A stretch of DNA of 64,000 nt from Bacillus vallismortis (GTDB lineage: Bacteria > Bacillota > Bacilli > Bacillales > Bacillaceae). A program made the translations under genes and the position numbers. Numbering within the stretch: position 1 is the first letter of the stretch; each line of letters begins with the position of its first letter. Under the pieces are notes generated by a model. That model had not been told where the DNA came from. It did no database searches and saw only the letters and a list, made by a program, of their open reading frames with translations. The stretch covers positions 184,001-248,000 of the forward strand of contig NZ_CP160797.1 of NCBI RefSeq assembly GCF_040784915.1. Direction: 5' to 3'. This document shows positions 44,585-54,564 of the stretch, piece by piece.

Positions 44585-44770
44585 ATGTTTAAAAAAATCA
44601 TTAAAACAATCAAGCACCTCTCAAGCAGTTCTAGCGGCCGATATCGCAGACATCGGCATTACAGCAGCAGCCGGCGCAGGCACTACAGCAGCAGCTCAGG
44701 TAAAAGAAGACACTACGACCGCTATGGCGGCAGTCATCGTTACAAACGCCGGAGCTACAGCAGCAGTTAA
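44585..44770 (+). CDS. Ser/Arg/Tyr-rich 61-residue protein
   Basis: Small basic ORF of 61 residues with GAGGTGATCAGC just before its ATG. After MFKKIIKTIKHL it consists of repeats of the type RRHYSSS (RHRHYSSS, RRRHYSSSS, KRRHYD, KRRSYSSS), giving extreme Ser, Arg, Tyr and His content and a likely disordered, strongly positive chain. It ends in a 4-bp stop-to-stop overlap with convergent ybdM, and its terminator lies within ybdM. Composition recalls spore-coat proteins, but I assign no function. Another frame overlaps (44574-45062) and looks like a shadow. Confidence 0.6.
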   Translation: MFKKIIKTIKHLSSSSSGRYRRHRHYSSSRRRHYSSSSGKRRHYDRYGGSHRYKRRSYSSS

Positions 44771-45582
44771 TCCAAAAAAGTTCTTGTTCCGCTTTTGGGA
44801 CAAGGGTTTTTTTGTGTGGCCGATTGAATGGCACGGTTTAGGTCTTCACGGATGGAAGCGGTGTGCTGATACTCTTCATCAATGCCCAATAATTTTTTCA
44901 GCAGCAGGGTTACTTCTTTTGTCAGCGTTAATTCCTCCAGCCAAGTGGCGTTTTTCTTCTTTTTTCCTTTATATTGAGAGTACAGCAGGAATAACAGTGT
45001 TTCTCCGAGATCAAAAAAGTCATCCTGTTTCCTCACTTTTATTTCCTCCGTTTCTTCAGTAGTCAATTGCTTTGCAAGGCCGAAATCGATGAGGCAGAGC
45101 CTGCCATTATTGATGATGATATTAGGCGTTCTGATGTCGCTGTGAAAAATCAGGTGATCATGCAGGTATTCTACAATCTCAAGCAACTGCGAAATCAGCA
45201 GTAACGCCATAAGCTCTGTAAATGGCTGTTTTCGAAAAAATAATAATTCTTCTATATTATCTCCTTCAATGAACTGCATGGCATAATAAGCCTGTCCGTC
45301 TATGATGAAATCTTCTATGAAGGCTGGGATTTGCGGGTGGTGAATGCTTTTGATCAGCTTCATTTCCTGCTGGAAGCGGACTCTTTCTTTTTCCTTTTTC
45401 GCTTTTGTCGGCCGCAGCTGTTTTAAGACATAAGGTGTTTGCGTATGGAGATCCGTGCACAAATAAACCAAGCCATAGCCGCCCATGCCGAGGCATTCTT
45501 CAATTTTGTATCGGTTGTTCAGGATAACGCCGTCCTTTAGAGGGCGGTCAAATAACAGTTTTTTCAGCTGTTTTAATGCCAT
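44767..45582 (-). CDS. ybdM: Ser/Thr protein kinase-like YbdM
   Basis: Eukaryotic-type protein kinase domain, 271 residues, with no transmembrane or PASTA part. Glycine loop LGMGGYGLVY (31-40), Lys54 in VLKQL, catalytic loop FHSDIRTPNIII (HSD, not HRD: His147, Ser148, Asp149) and DFG at 166-168. The Asp base, Asn and DFG are kept, so activity is possible, though the HRD arginine is lost. AAGGGAAG precedes the ATG. Monocistronic, convergent with the small ORF above. Confidence 0.88.
   Translation of the reverse strand: MALKQLKKLLFDRPLKDGVILNNRYKIEECLGMGGYGLVYLCTDLHTQTPYVLKQLRPTKAKKEKERVRFQQEMKLIKSIHHPQIPAFIEDFIIDGQAYYAMQFIEGDNIEELLFFRKQPFTELMALLLISQLLEIVEYLHDHLIFHSDIRTPNIIINNGRLCLIDFGLAKQLTTEETEEIKVRKQDDFFDLGETLLFLLYSQYKGKKKKNATWLEELTLTKEVTLLLKKLLGIDEEYQHTASIREDLNRAIQSATQKNPCPKSGTRTFLD
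44783..44813 (+). terminator. Terminator inside the ybdM 3' coding region
   Basis: CTTGTTCC (44783-44790) pairs with GGGACAAG (44797-44804), then GGTTTTTTT. It terminates the plus-strand small ORF and falls within the last codons of minus-strand ybdM. Confidence 0.75.
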
Positions 45583-45661
45583 GTCTGCACTTCCCTTGGT
45601 TGTACTGATTTTAGTTTATCAAAACAATGGCATTTTGGGCTAAGTAAAGGGGAGCTTAGCA

Positions 45662-45698
45662 TAAAAAAGAGCCGGCCCATGGAACTTGAACCAGCTCT
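45662..45698 (-). terminator. Terminator of ybdN
   Basis: On the minus strand AGAGCTGG (complement of 45691-45698) pairs with CCGGCTCT (complement of 45668-45675) with one mismatch, followed by T (A-run 45662-45668). Confidence 0.65.
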
Positions 45699-45705
45699 GT
45701 ATGAA

Positions 45706-46563
45706 TTAAAACTGTTTTGTGACATCGTATTCATAATCTATTTTTGCTTTGACATTACTCATCGTCGATCTAGCAGTCGCTAATGTATTGTATTTAAAAC
45801 TCCATACTTTTGCGACACTGAGTTGATCTGACAAAGAGATATCATAAGACCCTGATGTTGAGCTATTCACAAGGGCACGGCGCCATTCGTTGTTTTCGCT
45901 CGTCATGATCATATGGCGTGTATTTCCCTGGCTTGGTGTTTGAGTGGCGGTTGTTTGTACTCTAGTTACAATGGCATCGCGCGGTATTCCGGATTGGTTT
46001 GTTAAATCAACCTTGATCACGCTGGAGTCAGAACCTGAGGGGCTAAGGGCTGTATTTCCTTTATTATCGGCAACACCGCTGAATGAGAACGTTCCGCTGC
46101 CGGATTTGATCCGATTTTCAATTGAAAGTGTAAAATACATGTTCCCGGTATAAGTGCCGCGTGACACTTTGACATAGAAGGTATCCGTGGTGTTTTGGGC
46201 GTCAGCATTGGCATAAATAAAAGAAGAGAAAGTATTGGGGTTAATGACTTCTGTGCCTTGCGAAACAGGAACTCTGTTCTTATCGTAAATTTCGATTTTC
46301 ATCCCTGTGTACGCGTTCTGGTATGTACTTCTTACGTATACTTTTTCTCCCTTATAAGCTGTAAAGGTAAAATAGGCTTCATCTTTTCCGGCTTCCAGTA
46401 TCGTTGTATCGATATTCTTATATTTCCAATAACCGATTGGCGCTGCGGTATCAAATGAATTGTTTCCTGTAATAGCAGTGACTCCGGCGGCTGATGCCGA
46501 ATGCGTAAAGGTGAAGAAGACAGACAGCATAATAGCGAATGGAATGAGCCATTTTTTCGTCAT
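45706..46563 (-). CDS. ybdN: Secreted protein YbdN
   Basis: Exported protein of 285 residues with a clear Sec signal peptide (MTKKWLIPFAIMLSVFF..., cleavage near SASA-AG). The mature part is beta-rich with evenly spaced Tyr/Phe/Thr (YFTFTAYKGEKVYVRSTYQNAYTG; MYFTLSIENR), suggesting a beta-sandwich, but I recognise no enzymatic motif. AGGAGG lies 9 bp before the ATG. Function unknown. Confidence 0.8.
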   Translation of the reverse strand: MTKKWLIPFAIMLSVFFTFTHSASAAGVTAITGNNSFDTAAPIGYWKYKNIDTTILEAGKDEAYFTFTAYKGEKVYVRSTYQNAYTGMKIEIYDKNRVPVSQGTEVINPNTFSSFIYANADAQNTTDTFYVKVSRGTYTGNMYFTLSIENRIKSGSGTFSFSGVADNKGNTALSPSGSDSSVIKVDLTNQSGIPRDAIVTRVQTTATQTPSQGNTRHMIMTSENNEWRRALVNSSTSGSYDISLSDQLSVAKVWSFKYNTLATARSTMSNVKAKIDYEYDVTKQF

Positions 46564-46695
46564 GTAAACAACCTCCTTTTATTTCCATCATACATAATAA
46601 CGCTTCGGGTGTAAATAAATGTTTTTTGAGGTTAATATATACATTGGTATTGCCGATAAAAAAGACTAAGAGAGAATTGTTCAGGGGGGAATCCA

Positions 46696-47880
46696 ATGCG
46701 TCTGAATCGGCAATTTATCCGCACACAGCTGATGGTACAGAACATATTGAAACAGGATCCGGCTGCCAAGCGCGAGAATACGTCTGAAAATACAGCGGCG
46801 GTGCTGGAAAAGGCATACAGCAGGCTTGAGTCACGATCTGCCAATAAGGGAATCAATCAGTTCAATTATTCTAAAACCAGTGTGGCTGGAAACAGCGGAA
46901 CGTTCAGCAAAGTGTATCAATCAGCAAATGATCGAACAGTGAGGGACACAGGGGAAGAAACAGTGATTCAATCCAATAACCCCTATGAATCTGAGAGTGA
47001 TATCAGAATCAAAATACTGGATGAAAAATACAGCAGGATAAATGCGATTAACAAAACAAAGTCTGATCCATTAGGCTATATTAAGGATAAATATCAAAAT
47101 TCAAAGTCGCCTTATTTCAGAAGTGATCTGTCAGCTGCGGAAAGACAGGCTGCTTACGATAATGAAACAGAGTGGCTATTCAAAGGGAAGGCGCAAAACT
47201 ATAACCTGCAGGATGCTGTGTTTCGCAATGTCACGTTTCATGGGGAAGTGGAAGCTGAGAATGAAAAGGTGTATCAGCGGAGCCAGGTCAACCAGCAGCT
47301 GCAAGTGCTGTTGAATCGAAACGATATTCACATTCCGGAGGGGACAGAGCTGACGTTTACGATTACGCCGATTGACTATAAGGTACAGGTGAGCGGGACG
47401 AAAGATGAGGCACTCATAAAGCAAATTGAGCAAGCGCTGCAAGCTGGAGACAACAGCAAAGAGCTATTTTTACATATCATGAAAAGCCAAAGTATCGACT
47501 CGACACAATATTCCGAAGAGGCATATCAAAAGTATCAAGCTGCTCGTGAGATGTACGACGTCACAGGCTATCAGTTGAGGGATTTAGAAGTGATCGACGG
47601 GCGGTACGTCACACCTGATGGACGTGACTTATTAGACGTATATAAAGAAGAGCTTGAAAAAGATCCTGTACAAAAACAAACGGCTTCCTATGCTATATCT
47701 CACTATCGTTCGGAGCTCAGTAAAATGGCGGAAGCCGGGTATGATGCCATTCCGGATTTCATTCTATCAATTGATTACAGCAATGGATCTCTTAGAGATG
47801 TGGGGCAAAGCAAGAGCTACGGCACCGGAGATACCGAGTGGCTTGAAACATTAAAACGTCTAACTGGCGTGACTTATTAG
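46696..47880 (+). CDS. ybdO: Conserved protein YbdO
   Basis: Protein of 394 residues, hydrophilic, without signal peptide or membrane segment and without a domain I recognise. It contains long helical stretches rich in Gln, Asn and Lys (NAINKTKSDPLGYIKDKYQNSKSPYFRSD; TEWLFKGKAQNYNLQDAVF) and a central IPEGTELTFTITPIDYKVQVSGT strand region. GGGGGGAA precedes the ATG. Symbol from order within the locus. Confidence 0.78.
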   Translation: MRLNRQFIRTQLMVQNILKQDPAAKRENTSENTAAVLEKAYSRLESRSANKGINQFNYSKTSVAGNSGTFSKVYQSANDRTVRDTGEETVIQSNNPYESESDIRIKILDEKYSRINAINKTKSDPLGYIKDKYQNSKSPYFRSDLSAAERQAAYDNETEWLFKGKAQNYNLQDAVFRNVTFHGEVEAENEKVYQRSQVNQQLQVLLNRNDIHIPEGTELTFTITPIDYKVQVSGTKDEALIKQIEQALQAGDNSKELFLHIMKSQSIDSTQYSEEAYQKYQAAREMYDVTGYQLRDLEVIDGRYVTPDGRDLLDVYKEELEKDPVQKQTASYAISHYRSELSKMAEAGYDAIPDFILSIDYSNGSLRDVGQSKSYGTGDTEWLETLKRLTGVTY

Positions 47881-47881
47881 A

Positions 47882-47912
47882 AAGCTGTTCATTGTGAACA
47901 GCTTATTTTTTA
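47882..47912 (+). terminator. Terminator of ybdO
   Basis: AAGCTGTTCA (47882-47891) pairs with TGAACAGCTT (47895-47904), followed by ATTTTTTAT. Confidence 0.88.
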
Positions 47913-48096
47913 TGAGAATTTTAGGGATAATAACATTCAAACAATTTAATTATATTTATATAAAAGATTTTAAATGAAGTGTAGATGAAAAACTCTGACT
48001 AAAGGTGTTTACCTGAAAAAAACAATTGTATTTTCCAGAGAAATTTATTATGATGAAATAAGTAATTTTGGAGATTATATAACAATATTAAGTTTG

Positions 48097-48116
48097 AATT
48101 TTCAGATTGTTATAAT
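48097..48116 (+). promoter_or_regulatory. Candidate ybxG promoter with CodY-like box
   Basis: AATTTTCAGATTGTT (48097-48111) matches 12 of 15 positions of the CodY consensus and abuts a TATAAT at 48111-48116; no good -35 is visible. Amino-acid permease genes are typical CodY targets. The rest of 47913-48164 shows nothing I can name. Confidence 0.4.
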
Positions 48117-48164
48117 TGATTGTTGAGAAAGATGTCGAGTATTTTGTTAAGAGGAGGAAGAGGA

Positions 48165-49553
48165 GTGGCAAATCAAGAATTAAAGAGGGGCTTGGGCGCG
48201 CGTCATATTCAGATGATCGCCTTGGGAGGTACGATTGGTGTTGGCTTGTTTATGGGTTCTGCCAGCACGATTTCATGGACTGGTCCGTCTGTCCTTTTGG
48301 CTTATGCAATATGCGGAATTTTTATCTTTTTTATCATGCGTGCGATGGGTGAAATGCTGTATGTCGAGCCGAGCACGGGTTCTTTCGCGACATTCGGCCA
48401 TAACTATATTCATCCGCTGGCAGGTTATATGACAGCCTGGAGCAACTGGTTCCAGTGGGTTATCGTCGGCATGTCAGAAATTATCGCTGTCGGTTCGTAT
48501 ATGAAATATTGGTTCCCGGATTTGCCTGCTTGGATACCTGGTATCGTGGCAATGGTGATTCTCGGGGCGGCGAACTTAATTTCTGTTAAGTCGTTTGGTG
48601 AGTTTGAGTTTTGGTTTGCGATGATTAAAATCGTGACGATTATCTTGATGATTATTGCCGGAATCGGGATCATTTTCTTCGGATTTGGCAACGGCGGAGA
48701 TGCGATCGGATTGTCGAACCTGTGGTCTCACGGAGGATTCTTTACTAACGGCTTCTCTGGCTTCTTCTTTGCGCTGTCTCTCGTTATTGCGGCCTATCAA
48801 GGGGTTGAGCTGATCGGGATTACAGCCGGTGAAGCGAAAGACCCGAAAAACACGCTAAGAAGTGCGATTCAAAGTATTATCTGGCGTATTTTGATTTTCT
48901 ATATTGGCGCTATCTTTGTGATCGTGACAGTGTATCCTTGGGATGAGCTCAATTCACTTGGAAGTCCGTTCGTGTCTACGTTCGCGAAAATCGGAGTTAC
49001 GGCAGCGGCCGGCATTATTAACTTTGTCGTGATTACAGCGGCAATGTCGGGCTGTAACAGCGGTATTTTCAGTGCAGGACGCATGCTCTATACACTTGGG
49101 GTAAATGGACAAGCACCGAAATTCTTTACGAAGATTTCACGCAATGGGGTGCCGCTCTACGGCACAATTGCTGTAATGATCGGTTTGGCTGTCGGTGTTG
49201 TGCTGAACTATATCGCGCCGCCGAAGGTTTTTGTGTATGTGTACAGCGCAAGCGTGCTGCCTGGTATGATTCCTTGGTTTGTCATCTTGATCAGCCACAT
49301 CGGATTCAGAAAAGCGAAGGGCGCTGCATTAGATAAACATCCATTCAAAATGCCGTTTGCACCTTTCACAAACTATGTGACGATTGCTTTCTTGCTGATG
49401 GTTCTGGTCGGCATGTGGTTCAACGATGATACTCGTATCTCTCTGATTGTAGGCGTGATTTTCTTAGCGCTTGTGGTCATTAGTTATTATGGGTTTGGGA
49501 TTGGCAAACGTACGCAGGCGAATGTGACAAAAAGCGATCAAGCGGTTGAATAA
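48165..49553 (+). CDS. ybxG: Amino-acid permease YbxG
   Basis: APC-superfamily amino-acid permease, 462 residues and 12 membrane segments. Signature start [27 protein letters not shown] and the [14 protein letters not shown] segment. In B. subtilis it has been linked to threonine/serine uptake; the substrate is not readable from sequence. Start is the GTG at 48165, 7 bp after GAGGAGG; the frame extends to 48120 without a ribosome site. Confidence 0.88.
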   Translation: MANQELKRGLGARHIQMIALGGTIGVGLFMGSASTISWTGPSVLLAYAICGIFIFFIMRAMGEMLYVEPSTGSFATFGHNYIHPLAGYMTAWSNWFQWVIVGMSEIIAVGSYMKYWFPDLPAWIPGIVAMVILGAANLISVKSFGEFEFWFAMIKIVTIILMIIAGIGIIFFGFGNGGDAIGLSNLWSHGGFFTNGFSGFFFALSLVIAAYQGVELIGITAGEAKDPKNTLRSAIQSIIWRILIFYIGAIFVIVTVYPWDELNSLGSPFVSTFAKIGVTAAAGIINFVVITAAMSGCNSGIFSAGRMLYTLGVNGQAPKFFTKISRNGVPLYGTIAVMIGLAVGVVLNYIAPPKVFVYVYSASVLPGMIPWFVILISHIGFRKAKGAALDKHPFKMPFAPFTNYVTIAFLLMVLVGMWFNDDTRISLIVGVIFLALVVISYYGFGIGKRTQANVTKSDQAVE

Positions 49554-49558
49554 CATGG

Positions 49559-49591
49559 AAAAGAGACATTCACGGATGTCTCTTTTTTTAT
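49559..49591 (+). terminator. Terminator of ybxG
   Basis: AAAAGAGACAT (49559-49569) pairs with ATGTCTCTTTT (49576-49586), followed by more T. Confidence 0.93.
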
Positions 49592-49598
49592 TTTTGGC

Positions 49599-49627
49599 GT
49601 ATGGATTTTTCCTATTTTAGCAAGCTA
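49599..49627 (+). promoter_or_regulatory. Possible sigma-G promoter of csgA
   Basis: GTATG (49599-49603) and CAAGCTA (49621-49627), 17 bp apart, resemble the sigma-G pattern GHATR..CATnnTA with one mismatch in the -10. csgA is a forespore gene in B. subtilis. Confidence 0.45.
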
Positions 49628-49663
49628 TAGGATAAAGATAGCGGAAGGAAAGGTGTTCATAAA

Positions 49664-49912
49664 ATGGATGTTACACTCGGTTATTTGCGTGAATCACTTT
49701 CGAACCATCTTGAAAATGAAGTCTGCCAGCGGATTTGCAAGAAGATGCTGGCGAAGCGGTATGCGAATGAAGAGGAATTTGTAAAAGACTTAGATGACAA
49801 TGAAATGTCTTTTTTGAATCATGTGTTAGAAAAAGAAATTAAGTATGCCCAGAATGAACAGGATCAAAAACGGGCCAAGGAATTAAACGAGGTGTATGAA
49901 TTACTGCTTTGA
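49664..49912 (+). CDS. csgA: Sporulation-specific protein CsgA
   Basis: Small protein of 82 residues, acidic and helical (VTLGYLRESLSNHLENEVCQRICKKMLAKRYANEEEFVKDLDDNEMSFLN), recognised by sequence and position as the sigma-G-dependent CsgA. No enzymatic motif. It is 15 bp upstream of ybxH and probably co-transcribed. Confidence 0.85.
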   Translation: MDVTLGYLRESLSNHLENEVCQRICKKMLAKRYANEEEFVKDLDDNEMSFLNHVLEKEIKYAQNEQDQKRAKELNEVYELLL

Positions 49913-49927
49913 AAGGCGGGGTAAGAA

Positions 49928-50119
49928 GTGGGAGCAATTGAACGAAGCGGATATACATTTCAGCCGGAGTTTAGCGTCGTCCGTCAAAACGGAGCCATCC
50001 ATGTGTATCATCACGGCGAATTTGTGGAAGAAATTGAATTTGAATTTAACGGGGAATTTCCCGATCATGATTTGATTGAAGAGCTTGTGAATCATTATTG
50101 TTTTGAGCATGAGATTTAG
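49928..50119 (+). CDS. ybxH: Small conserved protein YbxH
   Basis: Protein of 63 residues from a GTG start with GGCGGGG upstream. Repeated acidic/aromatic pattern (FVEEIEFEFNGEFPDHDLIEELVNHYCFEHEI). Function unknown; likely in one transcript with csgA. Confidence 0.78.
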   Translation: MGAIERSGYTFQPEFSVVRQNGAIHVYHHGEFVEEIEFEFNGEFPDHDLIEELVNHYCFEHEI

Positions 50120-50148
50120 AGCCTTGCCTATTTGCAGGGCTCCTTCAT

Positions 50149-50891
50149 TTATGATGTGATCAGGCCATGCTTTTTCAGGATATTCACTGTGATGTTTTTA
50201 GCTTTTGTGCCGGAATCAAACATTGGTGCAAAAATACATGAGCCATGCTCTGTGTTATTGAATCCGATAAACCAGCCTACCCCCATATTTGTCAGTCGGG
50301 TTCCGGTTTTCCCGTAGAACGTGTAATGATCGCCTTCTTCTTGAATCATCATGCGCATAACTGTTTTCATCACTGATTGATCAAATGGAAGCGCCACTTT
50401 TTAAAAGCTTCTCCAAAAAGGCTTCTTGTGCCAGCGGAGAAATTGTCAAAGAGCTTTGCAGCCCAAATTGCGTTGTCGTAAGACAATGTATAAAGCCATG
50501 TTTTCATTCTTTCCTCGCCGATGTCTCTCGCTAATCCTGATAATACCAGACTGCGGATTCGCGCATGGCCGAGCCAAGCGTATGGTCTCGGTTCCATGAT
50601 TCAAATTCACGATTGACCCCGTCCCGCCGTTTGACATCGTATTCATCCCGAACAGTTTTTACCTGCAAATTGATTAAGGGTTCACGACTTTAAAGGTGGA
50701 CTGCGGAGTTTTTGTCTTTTGTTTGACCGTTCTCTGTTGCAGCCAAATGTCTGATCCTTTTGCATATCGTGCAGGATGAAGGTTCCATCCGTATCATTAA
50801 ATTCGTCATCGACATTTAGAGAAAGCTGTGTGGATGGAAAAGCTGCCGATCCCTGCAATGCGCAGAGCAAGTACAACTTTTTGCTTTTCAT
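50149..50891 (-). pseudogene. ybxI: Wrecked class D beta-lactamase gene (ybxI)
   Basis: Remnant of an oxacillinase-type beta-lactamase. Pieces occur in different minus-strand frames: NVDDEFNDTDGTFILHDMQKD (about 50760-50830), the active-site STFK in PQSTFKVVN (about 50683), LARDIGEERMKTWLYTLSYDN (about 50480-50545) and DHYTFYGKTGTRLTN with the KTG motif (about 50280-50325), ending HGLITS. At least four frameshifts or deletions break it and the signal-peptide region is altered, so no active enzyme can be made. Confidence 0.88.
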
Positions 50892-50986
50892 CGTTATAAA
50901 TAAAGAAAAAATGCTTAGAAGCAAATACTGTCATTGGGTTTATCATCGTGAGATAACGTGAAAAAAGAGGGTAAAAAGGAAGGTAG

Positions 50987-52249
<1,263 letters not shown>

Positions 52250-52253
52250 ATTT

Positions 52254-52286
52254 AAAAGCTCTCTTCCTTTATCGAAGAGAGCTTTT
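52254..52286. terminator. Bidirectional terminator between cypC and ybyB
   Basis: AAAAGCTCTCTTC (52254-52266) pairs with GAAGAGAGCTTTT (52274-52286); A/T tails on both sides serve both convergent genes. Confidence 0.92.
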
Positions 52287-52289
52287 AGA

Positions 52290-52550
52290 TTACTTCTTTT
52301 TTTCATCGTAATATTGGACGGGATACATGGAGCCTTCGGATACCATTTTGTTATCCTCGATATCTTGCGGGTGCGGGTGGCCGGCTTTATCGACTGGGAA
52401 CTTCTCCATTTCAGGCTGTTTTGTCATTTTCATTTTCATGCTGTGAATGAATTCTTTTGCTTTTTGGCGATTTGACGGGTCCTTTAATAGATAAGAAGTG
52501 ATGCCGACAGTTGAAACAGCGAGACCTGAAAGTAACAGCTTTTGTTTCAT
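52290..52550 (-). CDS. ybyB: Small protein YbyB
   Basis: Protein of 86 residues. The N-terminus (LLLSGLAVSTVGITSYLL) is a membrane segment or uncleaved signal; the rest is charged (KAKEFIHSMKMKMTKQPEMEKF). AAAGGAG precedes the ATG. Function unknown. Confidence 0.75.
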   Translation of the reverse strand: MKQKLLLSGLAVSTVGITSYLLKDPSNRQKAKEFIHSMKMKMTKQPEMEKFPVDKAGHPHPQDIEDNKMVSEGSMYPVQYYDEKKK

Positions 52551-52828
52551 GGTGATACTCCTTTCTATAATTGAAGAGTAGTGTTTCCTGTATCATTCCC
52601 GTTCTCATTATTGCTAAACCTTGCTCAGGAGAACTGTAAAGCGGATGCCGTTTCTGTATACGGAAAGCTGGAAAGGGAAAGAATAATTGCCATGATAAAA
52701 CCTTGTGATGATGTAAGAATTTTGTAGTCGATTGGTCATGTTCATCGGCGAAATATTACACGAATGTAAACGTTAAATAGGACCATAAGGCTGATTGTTA
52801 AGTTATTGTAAATTCAGCGGTTGTTTTA
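52551..52828. other. Gene-free region upstream of the Na/Pi transporter gene
   Basis: No ORF is supported. It contains irregular TTACA/TGTAAA/TTAAAT elements near 52753-52805 that vaguely resemble PhoP half-sites (TTAACA), but spacing is not regular enough to claim a Pho box. Confidence 0.35.
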
Positions 52829-52857
52829 TTTACAACCAATTGAACTTGAAACATAAT
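52829..52857 (+). promoter_or_regulatory. Promoter of the Na/Pi transporter gene
   Basis: TTTACA (52829-52834) and CATAAT (52852-52857) with a 17-bp spacer, 40 bp upstream of the start codon. Confidence 0.6.
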
Positions 52858-52897
52858 CGAAGTGAGTTTGCTGAATAATGTCTAAACAGAGGTGAAC

Positions 52898-54529
52898 ATG
52901 TTGGCGATTGATTTACAAACATTACTGTTCGAATTTCTCGGAGGTCTCGGTATTTTCCTGATTGGGATTAAGTTCATGGGAGAGGGACTTCAGAAATCGG
53001 CTGGAGATAGATTAAGAAATATTTTAGACCGTTTTACAAGCAATCCGCTGATGGGCGTATTGGCGGGGATCATTGTGACGGTTTTGATTCAGAGCAGTTC
53101 CGGAACCACGGTTATTACCGTAGGGCTCGTCAGTGCGGGCTTTATGACGCTTCGCCAGGCCATTGGGGTCATTATGGGGGCCAATATTGGAACGACGGTT
53201 ACCGCGTTTATTATCGGAATCGACATAGGGGCCTATGCCTTGCCGATTATTGCTCTCGGCGGATTTTTACTGTTTTTCTTTAAACATAAAAATATACAAA
53301 ATGCTGGCCAGATTGTGTTTGGATTCGGGGCTCTGTTTTATGGATTGGAGCTAATGAGCGGCGGCATGAAACCGCTCCGTTCACTTGAAGCGTTTCATGA
53401 TTTAACGGTTAGTATGAGCACCAATCCGGTTTTAGGTGTTGTCATTGGGACATTGTTTACGGTACTCGTGCAAAGTTCCAGCGCCACGATCGGTATCCTG
53501 CAAGGTTTATTTTCAGATGGTCTGATTGATATTAACGGCGCACTTCCGGTGTTATTCGGGGATAACATCGGAACGACGATCACAGCGATTCTCGCGTCTC
53601 TAGGTGCATCTGTTGCCGCGAGACGTGCTGCGGCTACTCATGTGCTGTTTAACCTTATCGGGACAGCGATTTTCCTGATTTTGCTCAAGCCGTTTACTTC
53701 TTTGATCTTATGGTTGCAGGCTTCAATGGGGCTTGATCCCAAAATGACGATTGCCTTTGCGCACGGAATCTTTAATACGTCCAATACACTCATACAGCTT
53801 CCTTTTGTCGGGATATTGGCTTTGATCGTAACAAAACTGATTCCAGGCAAGGACTCAATGGTGGAATACAAGTCGCATCTTGATCCGATTTTTATTGAGC
53901 AATCTCCATCTATTGCTCTCGGGCAAGCAAAAGAAGAAGTTCTGCAAATGGGGAACTTTGCGGTGCAGGGGCTGGAGGTTACAAAACAGTTCTTGGTCAC
54001 AAAACAGCCGAAATACGCGGCAAATGCTTACCAGTTAGAGGATGCGGTTAACAATCTTGATCGAAAAATTACTGATTATTTGATTGAGCTTTCTTCAAGC
54101 TCTCTCTCAGAGCACGAGTCTGAGGAGCATCATATGCTGATGGATACAGTCAGAGACATTGAAAGAATCGGAGATCACTTCGAAAATGTGATTGAACTGA
54201 TTGAATATCAGCAGGCGCATCGTGTGGTTCTTACTGAATCTGCCATGGCGGATTTAACGAAAATGATGGATTTGACGATTTCTACTGTGAAGGCGTCTAT
54301 GGATGCTCTGCACCAGAATGATGTGAAGATCGCTGATCAAGTCATTGAAAAAGAAGATGAAATTGATAAAATGGAACGGAAGCTTCGCAAAAAGCATATT
54401 ATCCGTCTGAATGAAGGGCTGTGCACTGGACAAGCGGGCATTGTCTTTGTCGATATGATCAGCAACCTGGAGCGTATCGGCGATCATGCGGTCAATGTTG
54501 CAGAAGCTGTTATTGGTGAAAATCAATGA
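52898..54529 (+). CDS. Na+/phosphate cotransporter-like protein with PhoU domain
   Basis: NptA/PNaS-family transporter, 544 residues. Two inverted repeats each carry the QSSS motif (VLIQSSSGTTVITVGLVSAG and VLVQSSSATIGILQGLF) and GDNIGTT/GANIGTT loops. From about residue 330 there is a PhoU-like helical bundle (VRDIERIGDHFENVIELI; NLERIGDHAVNVAEAVI). Imports or exports phosphate with sodium. GAGG lies close to the in-frame GTG at 52892, so that codon or the ATG at 52898 may be used. In strain 168 I remember an amino-acid permease (ybeC) at this place, so this may be a lineage-specific gene. Confidence 0.87.
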   Translation: MLAIDLQTLLFEFLGGLGIFLIGIKFMGEGLQKSAGDRLRNILDRFTSNPLMGVLAGIIVTVLIQSSSGTTVITVGLVSAGFMTLRQAIGVIMGANIGTTVTAFIIGIDIGAYALPIIALGGFLLFFFKHKNIQNAGQIVFGFGALFYGLELMSGGMKPLRSLEAFHDLTVSMSTNPVLGVVIGTLFTVLVQSSSATIGILQGLFSDGLIDINGALPVLFGDNIGTTITAILASLGASVAARRAAATHVLFNLIGTAIFLILLKPFTSLILWLQASMGLDPKMTIAFAHGIFNTSNTLIQLPFVGILALIVTKLIPGKDSMVEYKSHLDPIFIEQSPSIALGQAKEEVLQMGNFAVQGLEVTKQFLVTKQPKYAANAYQLEDAVNNLDRKITDYLIELSSSSLSEHESEEHHMLMDTVRDIERIGDHFENVIELIEYQQAHRVVLTESAMADLTKMMDLTISTVKASMDALHQNDVKIADQVIEKEDEIDKMERKLRKKHIIRLNEGLCTGQAGIVFVDMISNLERIGDHAVNVAEAVIGENQ

Positions 54530-54530
54530 G

Positions 54531-54564
54531 AAAAAGCTTAGAATCCTAGGATTCTAAGCTTTTT
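54531..54564. terminator. Bidirectional terminator overlapping the glpQ stop
   Basis: A 34-bp perfect palindrome, AAAAAGCTTAGAATCCT followed by its complement, with T-runs both ways. The glpQ stop codon (54546-54548) lies in its centre, so the last codons of glpQ are part of the stem. Confidence 0.9.

Noticed and set aside
44574..45062. 162-residue Ala-rich plus-strand ORF
   Set aside because: It is in another frame over the small Ser/Arg ORF and antisense to ybdM, whose kinase motifs are clear.
48031..48055. Second CodY-like site upstream of ybxG
   Set aside because: ATTTTCCAGAGAAAT has a 4-bp centre instead of the required single-base centre.
52753..52805. Pho box upstream of the Na/Pi transporter gene
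   Set aside because: TTACA-type half-sites are irregularly spaced and mixed in orientation.
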